DNA from: Chitinophaga pinensis
GTDB lineage: Bacteria; Bacteroidota; Bacteroidia; AKYH767-A; OLB10
Reading direction: 5' to 3'
NCBI GenBank assembly: GCA_945872015.1
Contig: CAMBYJ010000001.1
Location: 1 to 47,132 of the forward strand
DNA length: 47,132 nucleotides
Shown here: in pieces, positions 35,329-44,900 of the stretch
Numbering within the stretch: the first letter of the stretch is position 1
Layout: every line of letters begins with the position of its first letter
Made by a program: the position numbers and the translations under genes
The notes under the pieces: model-generated
Told to the model about the DNA's origin: nothing
Database searches by the model: none
What the model saw: only the letters and a program-made list of their open reading frames with translations

Positions 35329-35535
35329 ATGAACTATTCTGTTTATATACTTTATTCTTCTAAACTCGATAGATTAAATAACGAAATCACTAACCGAGAC
35401 CGTAATCAATTACGAGGGCTTCTGATTATACTGTTTTCCAAATTCTCGCACTATTTTGCCCATCCATCTAATTATTCTCCGTTCATTTGTTTAATCGTAA
35501 ATCATTTTTATTCCTGTAAAATTTTCAAAACGTGA
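35329..35535 (+). pseudogene. Stump of a second GIY-YIG gene
   Basis: The frame starts MNYSVYILYSSKLDR, which is the normal N-terminus of a stand-alone GIY-YIG protein (first strand with Y-x-LYS). After about 15 codons the homology stops: no YIG strand, no conserved arginine and no glutamate follow in any frame I read. The rest, up to the next gene at 35606, is AT-rich and without recognisable content. It is probably a decayed or truncated copy next to the intact one. Confidence 0.6.
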
Positions 35536-35605
35536 TGATGGACTTCAAAAAGCAAAATGAATTGAACGTTTGATTTACTTTCGTACTTCCAAATCAATAT
35601 TCACA

Positions 35606-38407
35606 ATGAAAAACAAGCTGCTACTTCTTACGTGCATTTTATTATTTTGTCTTTCTTCTTTCGCAAATCCTACTCTTAACGATAATTGGAAAAATGGTTT
35701 TAATGCACCAGGTGTTGAAGGCGTGGTATGGTCAATGGCTACCGACTCACCCTATGTATATGTGCTTGGATCATTTACTAATATCACGGGTAGTTATAAG
35801 TCGCCACGCATCGCACGTTTTGATGGTAGTAGCTGGTCGGCATTTCCAGATACGGTAAACATGCCTTATAACGGTAGAGTAATTAAAGTACGTAATGGAG
35901 TGGTATATGTTTTATCTGATGGATTTATTCATCGATGGAATAATAGCTGGAGTATAATTGGTAATACTGTTGGCTACGCTGTTTATGATTTGGATTTTGA
36001 TGCAGCAGGAAATATTTACGCCGTTGGAAATTTTCCGACAATAAATGGAGTGACCGTAAACGGAATAGCAAAATATAACGGGACTACATGGTCGGCATTA
36101 GGTAGTGGCGCAGCAAATGTTACAAGCGATTATCCTTTTGCTGTGAAAGTAATAGGCACTTCCGTTTATGTTGGAGGAAATATGACCAACGTTGGAGGAT
36201 TTTTATGTAGTGGTTTTGCTAAGTGGAATGGCACTTCATGGTCGATACCGAATACAGCAGGTTATGTTATTGGCGGTAATGTTTGCATGACCAGCATAAA
36301 CAACGACCTCTATATTACAGCTAATTCAAGTTATCAAGGTGGCTTATGGCAAAATGGATTTTTTAAGTATAACGGGAATGCATTTACGCGATTAGGGGAT
36401 TATTTTGATGCGCCAGTTAACGATATTACTAACTATAACAACAATATCTACATTGGAGGAACTTTTACTACCTGCGGCAGCGTTAGTATCAACAAAGTTG
36501 GAAAGTGGGATGGCACTACTTGGACAAATGAAGGCGCTGATTTAAATATGGAGGTTTCGGCAGTTGAGGTAAATAGTTTTTGTGAGCTTGCAGGAGAATA
36601 TTTCAGCGGCATCTTTGGTCCGTATGATTATCACAATGTGGCTATCAAGAAAAATAACAACTGGCTTCCAACAGGAAATGGAATGAATGGAAATGTGAAT
36701 GCACTCTTAGTTCATAATAATGAAGTTTATGCTGGTGGAGCATTTACTCAAGCAGGTGGAATACTTGTAAACAAAGTGGTTAAGTGGAACGGCGCACAAT
36801 GGGATACTTTACAAGGTGGATTAATCATTAATAATATCAATGACCTGATTTTTTATCAGGATACTTTATATGCTGGTGGTGACTTCACACATCCATCAAC
36901 GTTAGCGGGAGTATATGTGATGAAATGGAATGGAACGCAATGGGTAGAAGTTCCTAATGGTGTTAATTACAGAGTGTGGTCGTTAGAAGTTTATAACAAC
37001 GAATTGTATGTGGGTGGCGATTTCTCCGCGATTGCATCTGGACCTGCAAACAATATTGTAAAGTACAATGGCAGTACATGGATTCCAATTGGTGGTTTTA
37101 CCAACGGACTTGTTCGCGATATTAAATTTGATTCGAACGGAATTTTATATGCAGGTGGTGTTTTCACAACCATTGGTGGTGTAGCTGCAAAACGTGTTGC
37201 AAAGTACGATGGTAATGTTTGGTCGGCGGTTGGTTCTGGTGTCGATAATACGGTCATATGTATAGCTATTTCTCCAACCGATGAAGTTTATATCGGTGGA
37301 TTATTTACGCTTGGAGTAAATGTAGGAGTGATGTATCATATTGCAAAATTTAATGGAACTAACTGGCAAGTTGTTGGAGGAGGATTAGGTAATTTTTCAT
37401 CTGCTGTATATGATATGGATTTCCATTGCAACGATTTATATGTATGTGGTCAATTTAAAACAGCAGGAGCTGATACAGTAAACAATGTAGTGAAATGGAA
37501 TGGAAGCGCATGGCAAGCTTTAGGTAGCGGATTGACGCAAGATACTACTGCAGTACCTTATGCCTTTTCAATGGACTTTCAGAATAATAATTTATGGATA
37601 GGAGGAAATTTTGCGTGGGCCGGAGGCAAGCGTTCAGATAAAATTGCAGGCTATTCGATAGAAGGAATTCCTTTTGTTGAAATTACATCAGTAACCTCTT
37701 CTGGTTGTACAGGTGATACACTCTTGTTTCAGGCAAATGGCTACAATTTAGGAACAAATCCGACTTACCAATGGCTCGCGAATAATAATCCAATCGGAAA
37801 CAATAGTTCAACACTTCAATCCTCCACCCTTACTAACGGCACAGTATTAACGTTAATGATTGTTACTGATCCATCTTGCGGTAATCGAGATACCATTTAT
37901 AGTAACCCATTAACTCTACAATTAACACCACTTCAAACTCCTCTTATTAATCAAGCCAACAACAACTATACGATTACAAATCCCGATGCCTTAGCAACCT
38001 ATACCTGGCAGATAGATAATTCAGGTACATGGGGGAATATTATTCCAACGGTAATGGGTAATAGTTATACTGCAATCAATGCAGGATTGTATCGCGTGCG
38101 AGGAGAAAAAGGTTCTTGTACACGCTATTCACAAACAATGGTATCAACTTCGGTTAACGAATTTGCATACGATTTAAATTTGCAACTACATCCGAATCCT
38201 GCGCACGATCAATTGACGATTCAAAGTTCAGCTCTAATTCAATCGCTGGAATTATCAGATGCAACAGGCAAAGTAATTTTTACCAATTCAAAAATATCCG
38301 AAGTAAATCCGACTATTAATTTAAATAGAATATCACCAGGTATTTATTTGATTAAAATAATTGATCAAAACAAAAACACCTACATTAAACGATTTATTAA
38401 AGAGTAA
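35606..38407 (+). CDS. T9SS type A cargo protein with propeller-like repeats
   Basis: The protein has 933 residues from the ATG at 35606, where a signal peptide starts (MKNKLLLLTCILLFCLSSFA); the longer frame from 35570 adds 12 unneeded residues. Residues ~25-690 hold about a dozen repeats of the type YVGGxFT-x-G-x-VNxVAKWNGTxWxxLG, for example YVGGDFSAIASGPANNIVKY and YAGGVFTTIGG, likely forming one or two beta-propellers. An Ig/PKD-like stretch follows (~695-850, with C-x-G and C-G-N-R-D), and a type A sorting domain ends the protein (~860-933, HPNPAHDQLTIQ ... GIYLIKI). It should be secreted through T9SS. Ligand unknown. The stop is two bases from that of the converging DoxX gene. Confidence 0.93.
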   Translation: MKNKLLLLTCILLFCLSSFANPTLNDNWKNGFNAPGVEGVVWSMATDSPYVYVLGSFTNITGSYKSPRIARFDGSSWSAFPDTVNMPYNGRVIKVRNGVVYVLSDGFIHRWNNSWSIIGNTVGYAVYDLDFDAAGNIYAVGNFPTINGVTVNGIAKYNGTTWSALGSGAANVTSDYPFAVKVIGTSVYVGGNMTNVGGFLCSGFAKWNGTSWSIPNTAGYVIGGNVCMTSINNDLYITANSSYQGGLWQNGFFKYNGNAFTRLGDYFDAPVNDITNYNNNIYIGGTFTTCGSVSINKVGKWDGTTWTNEGADLNMEVSAVEVNSFCELAGEYFSGIFGPYDYHNVAIKKNNNWLPTGNGMNGNVNALLVHNNEVYAGGAFTQAGGILVNKVVKWNGAQWDTLQGGLIINNINDLIFYQDTLYAGGDFTHPSTLAGVYVMKWNGTQWVEVPNGVNYRVWSLEVYNNELYVGGDFSAIASGPANNIVKYNGSTWIPIGGFTNGLVRDIKFDSNGILYAGGVFTTIGGVAAKRVAKYDGNVWSAVGSGVDNTVICIAISPTDEVYIGGLFTLGVNVGVMYHIAKFNGTNWQVVGGGLGNFSSAVYDMDFHCNDLYVCGQFKTAGADTVNNVVKWNGSAWQALGSGLTQDTTAVPYAFSMDFQNNNLWIGGNFAWAGGKRSDKIAGYSIEGIPFVEITSVTSSGCTGDTLLFQANGYNLGTNPTYQWLANNNPIGNNSSTLQSSTLTNGTVLTLMIVTDPSCGNRDTIYSNPLTLQLTPLQTPLINQANNNYTITNPDALATYTWQIDNSGTWGNIIPTVMGNSYTAINAGLYRVRGEKGSCTRYSQTMVSTSVNEFAYDLNLQLHPNPAHDQLTIQSSALIQSLELSDATGKVIFTNSKISEVNPTINLNRISPGIYLIKIIDQNKNTYIKRFIKE

Positions 38408-38409
38408 TA

Positions 38410-38814
38410 TTACCCTTTTGCTTTTCTCTTTTGCAACCAAGTATCCAGGCTATATTCCCCTGATCCTATCATAGCAATTGCAATAAAAGCAATCATGTAT
38501 AAAAGGGAATGCTCTCTTTCACCTAAAGGTTCTCCAGCATGTGCTACAAACGCTGCTACAAACATGGTAATGATTGCTGGTATAGACGCCAATCGAGTTT
38601 TAAAGCCAACAATTAAAAGTATAGGCGCAACCAATTCGCCAATCACTGCTAATACGAGTGACAATTCTGTGCCCATACCTAAAAAATCCATGAACTTAAT
38701 CTCTCCTCCGGCCATTAACTTTTCTAGTTTATGTGTGCCATGCAATAGCATTAAAGCAGGAATTCCTACTCTGAAAAGAGTATATCCGTAGTTTGATAGT
38801 TTATTGTTTTCCAT
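38410..38814 (-). CDS. DoxX-family membrane protein
   Basis: The 134-residue protein has four transmembrane segments. Motifs are GYTLFRVGIPALMLLHGTHK (9-28), LVLAVIGELVAPILLIVGFK and the Ala/Gly-rich third segment ITMFVAAFVAHAGEPLGERE. The family includes the small subunit of an archaeal thiosulfate:quinone reductase and proteins tied to thiol or redox stress, but most bacterial members are uncharacterised. The gene is a single minus-strand unit between two plus-strand genes; the 200 nt upstream holds the promoter of the divergent kinase. Confidence 0.88.
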   Translation of the reverse strand: MENNKLSNYGYTLFRVGIPALMLLHGTHKLEKLMAGGEIKFMDFLGMGTELSLVLAVIGELVAPILLIVGFKTRLASIPAIITMFVAAFVAHAGEPLGEREHSLLYMIAFIAIAMIGSGEYSLDTWLQKRKAKG

Positions 38815-38931
38815 ATTTCAAAAATAATAATTTATCGTTTCACTTGTTTCCATTTTTCTTCGATAAACTCTCCGAAGCTATTCTGCAAATGTTATTTTAA
38901 AATTTTATTTGCCTCCAATCATTAAAAACCG

Positions 38932-38962
38932 ATTGCTCATCCACTGCAATTATTTAACTTTG
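38932..38962 (+). promoter_or_regulatory. Promoter of the PfkB-family kinase gene
   Basis: ATTG, 19 nt, TAACTTTG: the -7 box is a full match and the -33 box has one mismatch. The predicted leader is about 48 nt and contains a weak CCCG...CGGG pairing. Confidence 0.55.
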
Positions 38963-39016
38963 GTTCCCGGATTAAGGTCTGAATAGTTCGGGCTTCCCAT
39001 TAAAAAATTTATTGTT

Positions 39017-39940
39017 ATGAGTCTTTTAGTCATTGGAACGGTTGCGTTCGATGCCATTGAAACCCCATTTGGGAAAACAGATAAAATCATAGGAGGCGCA
39101 GCTACCTATATCTCTGTATCAGCAAGTTATTTTGGAAATAACATTAACCTTGTATCGGTTGTTGGAGATGATTTTCCACAAGCTACTATCGATATGTTAA
39201 GTAACAAGGGTATCAATACTGAAGGACTTCAAATTAAACAAGGAGAAAAAACATTTTTCTGGTCAGGAAAATACCACGCTGATATGAATACGCGTGATAC
39301 AATGGATACGCAACTTAATGTATTAAGCAATTTCGATCCGATTATTCCAGAATCATATCAGGATTGTAAGTACCTGATGTTAGGAAACCTAATGCCGAGC
39401 TTACAACAAAAAGTAATCAAAGGACTAAAAAATCGTCCGAAGTTAATTGTAATGGATACGATGAACTTTTGGATGGAAGTAGCCTTAGCTGATTTACTAG
39501 AGACAATGAAGCTGGTAGATGTATTAACTATCAATGATGAAGAAGCTCGTTTATTAACAGGAGAATATTCATTAGTTAAAGCAGCTCGTAAAATTTTAAC
39601 GATGGGTCCTAAGTACCTAATCATTAAAAAGGGAGAGCATGGTGCATTGTTATTCCATGAGAAAGAAGTATTCTTCGCACCTGCGTTACCGTTAGAAGAA
39701 GTATTTGATCCAACAGGAGCAGGTGATACTTTCGCTGGTGGTTTCATCGGTTATATTAGCTCTACCGACGATATTTCTTTCGATAACATGAAGCGCGCTG
39801 TAATTCACGGATCGGCAATGGCTTCTTTCTGCGTTGAGAAATTCGGATTAGAAAGAATCGAAGGATTAACAGACGGAGAAATCGATGAACGTATTAAAGA
39901 ATTTATTAATCTGGTACAGTTTGAAATTACTTTAGTGTAA
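39017..39940 (+). CDS. PfkB/ribokinase-family sugar or nucleoside kinase
   Basis: The 307-residue cytoplasmic kinase has the N-terminal substrate motif IIGGAATYIS (24-33), MDTMNFW (146-152), LTINDEEARLLTG (170-182), and the ATP and catalytic motif DPTGAGDTFAGGF (231-243) with the base D237. This is the PfkB family, which phosphorylates sugars or nucleosides with ATP. Close relatives in Bacteroidota carry only the label sugar kinase; some are adenosine-kinase-like. The specificity is not decided here. It has its own promoter and a strong terminator at 39962. Confidence 0.94.
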   Translation: MSLLVIGTVAFDAIETPFGKTDKIIGGAATYISVSASYFGNNINLVSVVGDDFPQATIDMLSNKGINTEGLQIKQGEKTFFWSGKYHADMNTRDTMDTQLNVLSNFDPIIPESYQDCKYLMLGNLMPSLQQKVIKGLKNRPKLIVMDTMNFWMEVALADLLETMKLVDVLTINDEEARLLTGEYSLVKAARKILTMGPKYLIIKKGEHGALLFHEKEVFFAPALPLEEVFDPTGAGDTFAGGFIGYISSTDDISFDNMKRAVIHGSAMASFCVEKFGLERIEGLTDGEIDERIKEFINLVQFEITLV

Positions 39941-39961
39941 TTCAGAGTTTATAGAAAATGC

Positions 39962-39992
39962 AAAGGGGCCTATCATCTGATAAGCCCCTTTT
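39962..39992. terminator. Terminator between kinase and CpcT/CpeT-like gene
   Basis: Stem AAAGGGGC-c-TATCA / TGATA-a-GCCCCTTT with loop TC, followed by a run of Ts on the plus strand and preceded by As, so it can serve both converging units. Confidence 0.88.
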
Positions 39993-40009
39993 TTATTGCA
40001 ATGATTAAA

Positions 40010-40627
40010 TTATTTCTTGATGAAAATATAACCGCCTTTAGTCGCGCCCCATACTTGTTTATCACTCACATCAAATCCTTGATCCCATGAAACAAGTTCT
40101 CCTTTCTTCATCGTAATTTTTGTGGTTGCGTATTTGGCTCCTCGTAAATCAGAAGGACAACTTTTACCATCGGTACCACCAGCATAAACATCGTTGTTCT
40201 TAATCAGCGTAACAGTACAACCATCCTTTAACTCTAAACTGTCAATTGAAAGTTGTTGAAGTTTTGTTTTGTCATTCTGTAAACCTGCATACGACAGCGC
40301 ATTCTTAATTGTATAAATATCACTTGTAAAAGTATTTGTTCCCGGATGTTGTAAACGATACACACGCTGACGATAAGGCTTGTCTAGTTTTGTCGCCATT
40401 GCCTGCTCCACATACATCCATTGACCATCGGTTCTTTCTTTCCAGATAGGAACCATTACTAAACTGATATTAAAATAAGTTGTATCGTCTTTCGATTGTG
40501 CTTCACTTGAAAAACTTCCATGTAATAAATCAACGAGTTGATTTAATTCGTGATCAACCTTCGTCGACTTTTTTACTGGAGAGCAAGCCGCCATAATTAG
40601 AACAAAAAATAGCAGTACTAAACGCAT
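40010..40627 (-). CDS. CpcT/CpeT-family lipoprotein
   Basis: The protein has 205 residues from the ATG at 40627, one base after the superoxide dismutase stop, where a lipoprotein signal starts (MRLVLLFFVLIMAACS, lipidated C15). The mature part has the motifs of the CpcT/CpeT chromophore lyase family: WMYVEQAMATKLDKPYRQRV, GCTVTLIKNNDVYAGG, CPSDLRGAKYATT and ELVSWDQGFD ... QVWGATKGGYIF. In cyanobacteria these lyases attach bilins to phycobiliproteins; no phycobiliprotein is expected here, so this member likely binds another ligand at the periplasmic face. An upstream in-frame ATG at 40651 would hide the lipobox behind eight extra residues. Confidence 0.9.
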   Translation of the reverse strand: MRLVLLFFVLIMAACSPVKKSTKVDHELNQLVDLLHGSFSSEAQSKDDTTYFNISLVMVPIWKERTDGQWMYVEQAMATKLDKPYRQRVYRLQHPGTNTFTSDIYTIKNALSYAGLQNDKTKLQQLSIDSLELKDGCTVTLIKNNDVYAGGTDGKSCPSDLRGAKYATTKITMKKGELVSWDQGFDVSDKQVWGATKGGYIFIKK

Positions 40628-40628
40628 T

Positions 40629-41339
40629 TTACTTAATTGTATAAAGTTCATTTACCTTGTCCCAGTTTATCGTATTAAACCAAGCTGCGATATAATCAAC
40701 ACGTTTGTTTTGATACTTTAAATAATAGGCATGCTCCCAAACATCCAACGCTAAAATAGGCTTGCCTTTGAATTCTGAAATATCCATCAGCGGATTATCC
40801 TGATTAGGTGTTGAACCAATTTCCAATTTCCCATCACGCACTACTAACCAAGCCCATCCAGAACCAAAACGTGATTTAGCTGCTTCCGAAAACTTTAATT
40901 TCATTGCATCGAAACTTCCAAATGAACTATTGATTGCCTCAAATATAGGTCCTTTCGGAAGTCCCTCACTGTTAGGCTGCATCATTGTCCAGAATAAAGA
41001 GTGATTATAATGACCTCCACCATTATTTCTAACAGCAGCAGGGTATTTAGAAATATTACTTAACAATTCTTCTATAGAACCCACTTTGATTTTATTATCT
41101 GCACAGGCTTTATTCAAATTATCAACGTATGCTTTATGATGACGTGAGTAATGAATCTCCATCGTAAGTGCATCGATATGTGGCTCTAAAGCTTTGAAAT
41201 CATAGGGCAACTTTGGCAAAACAAACTGTGTTTCGTTTTCGATTTTCTCTGCTAACGATTCTACAGGTGATAATTGAGAAGCAACAACTAATCCTGCAGT
41301 TGCCATTCCTGATTTTTTTAAAAAATTACGACGATTCAT
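40629..41339 (-). CDS. sod: Tat-exported Mn/Fe superoxide dismutase
   Basis: The 236-residue protein has a twin-arginine signal (MNRRNFLKKSGMATAGLVVA), which is unusual for this mostly cytoplasmic family and places the enzyme in the periplasm or beyond. The SOD domain starts near residue 38 (FVLPKLPYDFKALEP). Metal ligands are H63 (EIHYSRHH), H113 (YNHSLFW), D199 and H203 (LDVWEHAYYLKYQNKR). The stretch STPNQDNPLM favours a manganese or cambialistic enzyme. It dismutates superoxide to hydrogen peroxide and oxygen. It lies 12 nt after the biotin-carrier gene and one base before the CpcT/CpeT-like gene. Confidence 0.95.
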   Translation of the reverse strand: MNRRNFLKKSGMATAGLVVASQLSPVESLAEKIENETQFVLPKLPYDFKALEPHIDALTMEIHYSRHHKAYVDNLNKACADNKIKVGSIEELLSNISKYPAAVRNNGGGHYNHSLFWTMMQPNSEGLPKGPIFEAINSSFGSFDAMKLKFSEAAKSRFGSGWAWLVVRDGKLEIGSTPNQDNPLMDISEFKGKPILALDVWEHAYYLKYQNKRVDYIAAWFNTINWDKVNELYTIK

Positions 41340-41351
41340 GAGAAAAGGTTT

Positions 41352-41852
41352 TTATACTAATTGAATTAACACTTGATTTTTTTCGACTGCTTGTCCTGTT
41401 TTAACTATTACCTTTTTAACAGTTGCATCAGCAACAGCCTTAAGGGCATTTTCCATTTTCATGGCCTCTAAGATAAGCAACACATCGCCTTTCTTAATTA
41501 CATCTCCTTCTGAAACAGGGATATTGACAACCAGACCTGGCATTGGTGCTTTTAAGTCGCCAATTTTTTGGGAAGAGGCTGCGTCCATACCAAGTTTTTT
41601 AAGCAACTCATCGTATTTATCTTCAAGCTGAACATCTACCACCTTGCCGTTAATTTTTAACTGGTGCTTTTTACTTTTTGCGTCTGAAACTAATACCTCC
41701 AGATTCATACTTTCACCATTAAAAATGACATTATACGAGTATGGTCCAACTTGCTTTATATCACCATTAAATACTTTATCATTAATCGAAATAGCGCCAC
41801 CTGTTTTCTCTTCTACAGTAACAGGTTTGGTCTTATTGATAATTGCTTTCAT
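41352..41852 (-). CDS. Biotin carboxyl carrier protein (acyl-CoA carboxylase type)
   Basis: The protein has 166 residues. The C-terminal biotinyl domain (~97-166) has LKAPMPGLVVNIPVSEGD and the biotinylation motif EAMKMEN with K132. The N-terminal ~90 residues (VFNGDIKQVGPYSYNV, HQLKINGKVVDVQL) are the extension usual in carriers of propionyl-CoA/acetyl-CoA carboxylases and decarboxylases in Bacteroidota. The carboxylase partners are not adjacent. It is first in the minus-strand unit with the dismutase. A -7 box at 41857-41864 would make the mRNA nearly leaderless. Confidence 0.93.
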   Translation of the reverse strand: MKAIINKTKPVTVEEKTGGAISINDKVFNGDIKQVGPYSYNVIFNGESMNLEVLVSDAKSKKHQLKINGKVVDVQLEDKYDELLKKLGMDAASSQKIGDLKAPMPGLVVNIPVSEGDVIKKGDVLLILEAMKMENALKAVADATVKKVIVKTGQAVEKNQVLIQLV

Positions 41853-41856
41853 AAGG

Positions 41857-41864
41857 CAAATTTA
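41857..41864 (-). promoter_or_regulatory. Possible -7 box of the biotin-carrier operon
   Basis: TAAATTTG on the minus strand, an exact match to TAnnTTTG. The -33 region at the right distance is only TTTT-like. Transcription would start within a base or two of the ATG at 41852. Confidence 0.38.
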
Positions 41865-41969
41865 CGGTTAAATTGTGTAATTAAAAATGGATTACTTTCA
41901 ACCATTCTACGTTTATAAAACAATCTTAAATACTTCCTATTAACCCTATTCATCCGTATTTTTACGGAG

Positions 41970-44900
41970 ATGAATATCGGCAATCGTTTATTAGGTTACT
42001 TTTTAGTGATAACGCTTTTTGTTATCGCTGCTGTTTCGATTGATACCAACAAACATCATGATGGACCAAATGCAGAATCCGATAAGTCGATTATTGAAGC
42101 GGTACTTAAAAGTAAAATTGATAGTCTTAAAACTTTTGAAAGTACTTTCAATGATTGTTTGAAAGAATCTATTTTAAACAATAGAACTGCAAATAACTAC
42201 TATCAGAAAAAAAATCTTCCTGTAGGTGGTAGTGTATTTGTTTTTTCTAAAAATGATATTGTTTTTTGGTCTGATAATAAATGTCCCGTTGATAGTATTA
42301 ACTATAAATCGTTAGTTGATGGAAGTATTAACAGAATTGGAAATGGCTATTACTTCGTAAATAAAGTAACAATTGCAGATAAAGATTGTCATATCGTTTA
42401 TTGCCTATTTATTCGTTACGATTTTAATATTCAGAACCAATATTTAGAAAATGACTACAACTCAAATTTGCAGTTGTGTAGTCATCATGAATTTGCAATT
42501 ACTGAATTACCTAATACAATTGCTATCAACTATGATGGGAAGCCACTATTTTATATTTCAAAAGTTGATAATAACGATGTACATAACAAATCAATTATTG
42601 TTTTTATCCTTTATTTATTTGCTTACCTTCTCTTAAATGTTGCATTAATTGATCTGACCTTTGTATTAGGAAAGCGAAATGCATATGCCGGAATTTTATC
42701 GGTAGTAGCACTCTTTGCGGTGCGCTATTTAATGATTTTATATTCTTTCCCTGAAGCATTTTATAATACTGATTATTTCAGTCCTAAATACTATGCGAGC
42801 TCGAGCTTACTTAACTCTCCACTCGATTTATTCTTTGGAGTTTTGTGTTTACTCGCCTTTATGGTTCACTTATATTCTTTAATAATAAAAGAAAAAACCA
42901 TTTCATTTATTAGTAAGTGGGGCATACTTAAAAAAAGCTTTCTGTTTGTCTTACTACTTATCTGTTTTTCGTACTCCTATGTGATTAACTACCTGCTCAA
43001 CGGGTTAATTATAAGTTCACAGATTTCTTTTAACTTCAATAATATTTTTGAATTAGACTTGTATAGTCTGATTGGATTGTTTGTGATTGGAATTGTTTTT
43101 TCAGGATTTTATTTCATCACCATAGCAACAACTTACTTTATCAAACAAACAAAAATTTCGTTACAAATTGTATTGATAAATTTAATTGTAACAGCAATTT
43201 TTTTCGGTGTTCTAAATTATAATTCGATTCTGTTTTCATTCTCCGATGTCTATAGTTATTATTCATACTTGTTCTCTTTCTTATTGCTATTGTTTATTTT
43301 TTATACGCGCGTGTTTCTCGCAAAAGGATATCGGCAAGAAGGAATTATTCTGATTGTTCTTGGTTTTTCTGTTTATGCTACCTATCAGATATTCTCCTTC
43401 AATCAAATCAAAGAAAGTGAAAAGCAACGCTCATTTGCAAATAAAATACATTCTGAAAAAGACAATATTGCAGATTACTTTTTTGATGAAATAAAAAATA
43501 AGATAAAAAAAGATAACAATATAATTCCGTTCATTGCTAACGGTGGAAATTATGATGATGTAAACAAGTACTTATTAAACAAATACTTTAGCGATTACTT
43601 TTCTAATTACGATATAGCGTTCTATTTCCTTGATATCAATGGTCAATGTTTGAATAGAACATCTGAAGAGTCGTTTGATGAAATCAAGAAGGAATACTTA
43701 ATTCAAAACACCGGATTGTTAAATTATTCAGGTAAACTTGAAAAGACGAAACAATATGGTCTTATTGATTTCCCTTCGAATAATAATATGCCATGTTGCG
43801 TTGTTGAATTCTCGAATAAGCGAAGTAACAATATCGGTGGCTTCCCAGATTTATTAGTTAGTAACATGGTAATTGCGAATCAAAATACCAGCGATTATAG
43901 TTTTGCGCGCTATAAAAACGGGAAGTTGAATAATCAATCTGGATCATTCAATTACTATATTACCTCTGCACCCTACGAAGAGGACATAAAAAAATCGGAT
44001 GCGTTTTATAACAATGGTTATTATCATATCATCATAAAAGACAATAATGGATTAACTATTATCAGTCGTAAGCAAAAGTCACTATTAGAAATCATAACAC
44101 TCTTCAGTTACTTATTTGCGTTTTTCAGTCTTTCTTATTTACTTGGATATATTACTTATCACTTTTATCACAACGATTTTAGTATTTCTACTAGTTACAA
44201 TAACAGAATTAAGTTTACAGTTGTAACATTTGTTATTTGTACTTTAATTATTTCGGGCGCAACAACTATCATTTACATTATTAGAAACAACAGTGAAAGT
44301 GAACAGATAAAGTCGCAAGAGACAATAAAAGACCTTAATAATTATCTCGAAAATTCGTTTGAAGATGCAACATCGATTGAAAAATTAAGCAATCAAGAAG
44401 TGAGCGAATTAGATAAATTGACTAAAACAATTCACACAGATTTTTCTATTTATAATCCGAAGGGATATCTAGTATACTCGACGCAGCCGCGTATTTTTGA
44501 TCAGGAGTTAATTAGCCCACTGATGAATAAGACGGCATTTTTAAATCTGAAAAATTTAAAGCTTTCAGGTTATTATCAAAAGGAGAATATTGGCAAATTG
44601 GAATATCGTGCATCTTATCGACCTATATACAATCGTAAAGGAGAGCAGTGTGCGTATTTAAATATTAATTACTTTTTTACCGAAAAGCAAGTAAAAGCAG
44701 AGATTAGTAAGTTCTTGATTGCATTGATTAATCTTTATGTTTTCTTATTCACTATTTCTATTTTGATTGCTGTATTTATTTCCAACAAAATTACAGCACC
44801 ATTAAAATTCATTCAGGAATCCTTCAAGAAAACACGTTTAAATGCGAAGAATAATTTAATCAGTTGGGATAAGAAAGATGAAATTGGTGCATTGGTAAAT

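Noticed and set aside
40010..40627. Evidence for photosynthesis or phycobilisomes
   Set aside because: One CpcT/CpeT-family protein with a lipoprotein signal does not imply phycobiliproteins; the family is spread in non-photosynthetic Bacteroidota.
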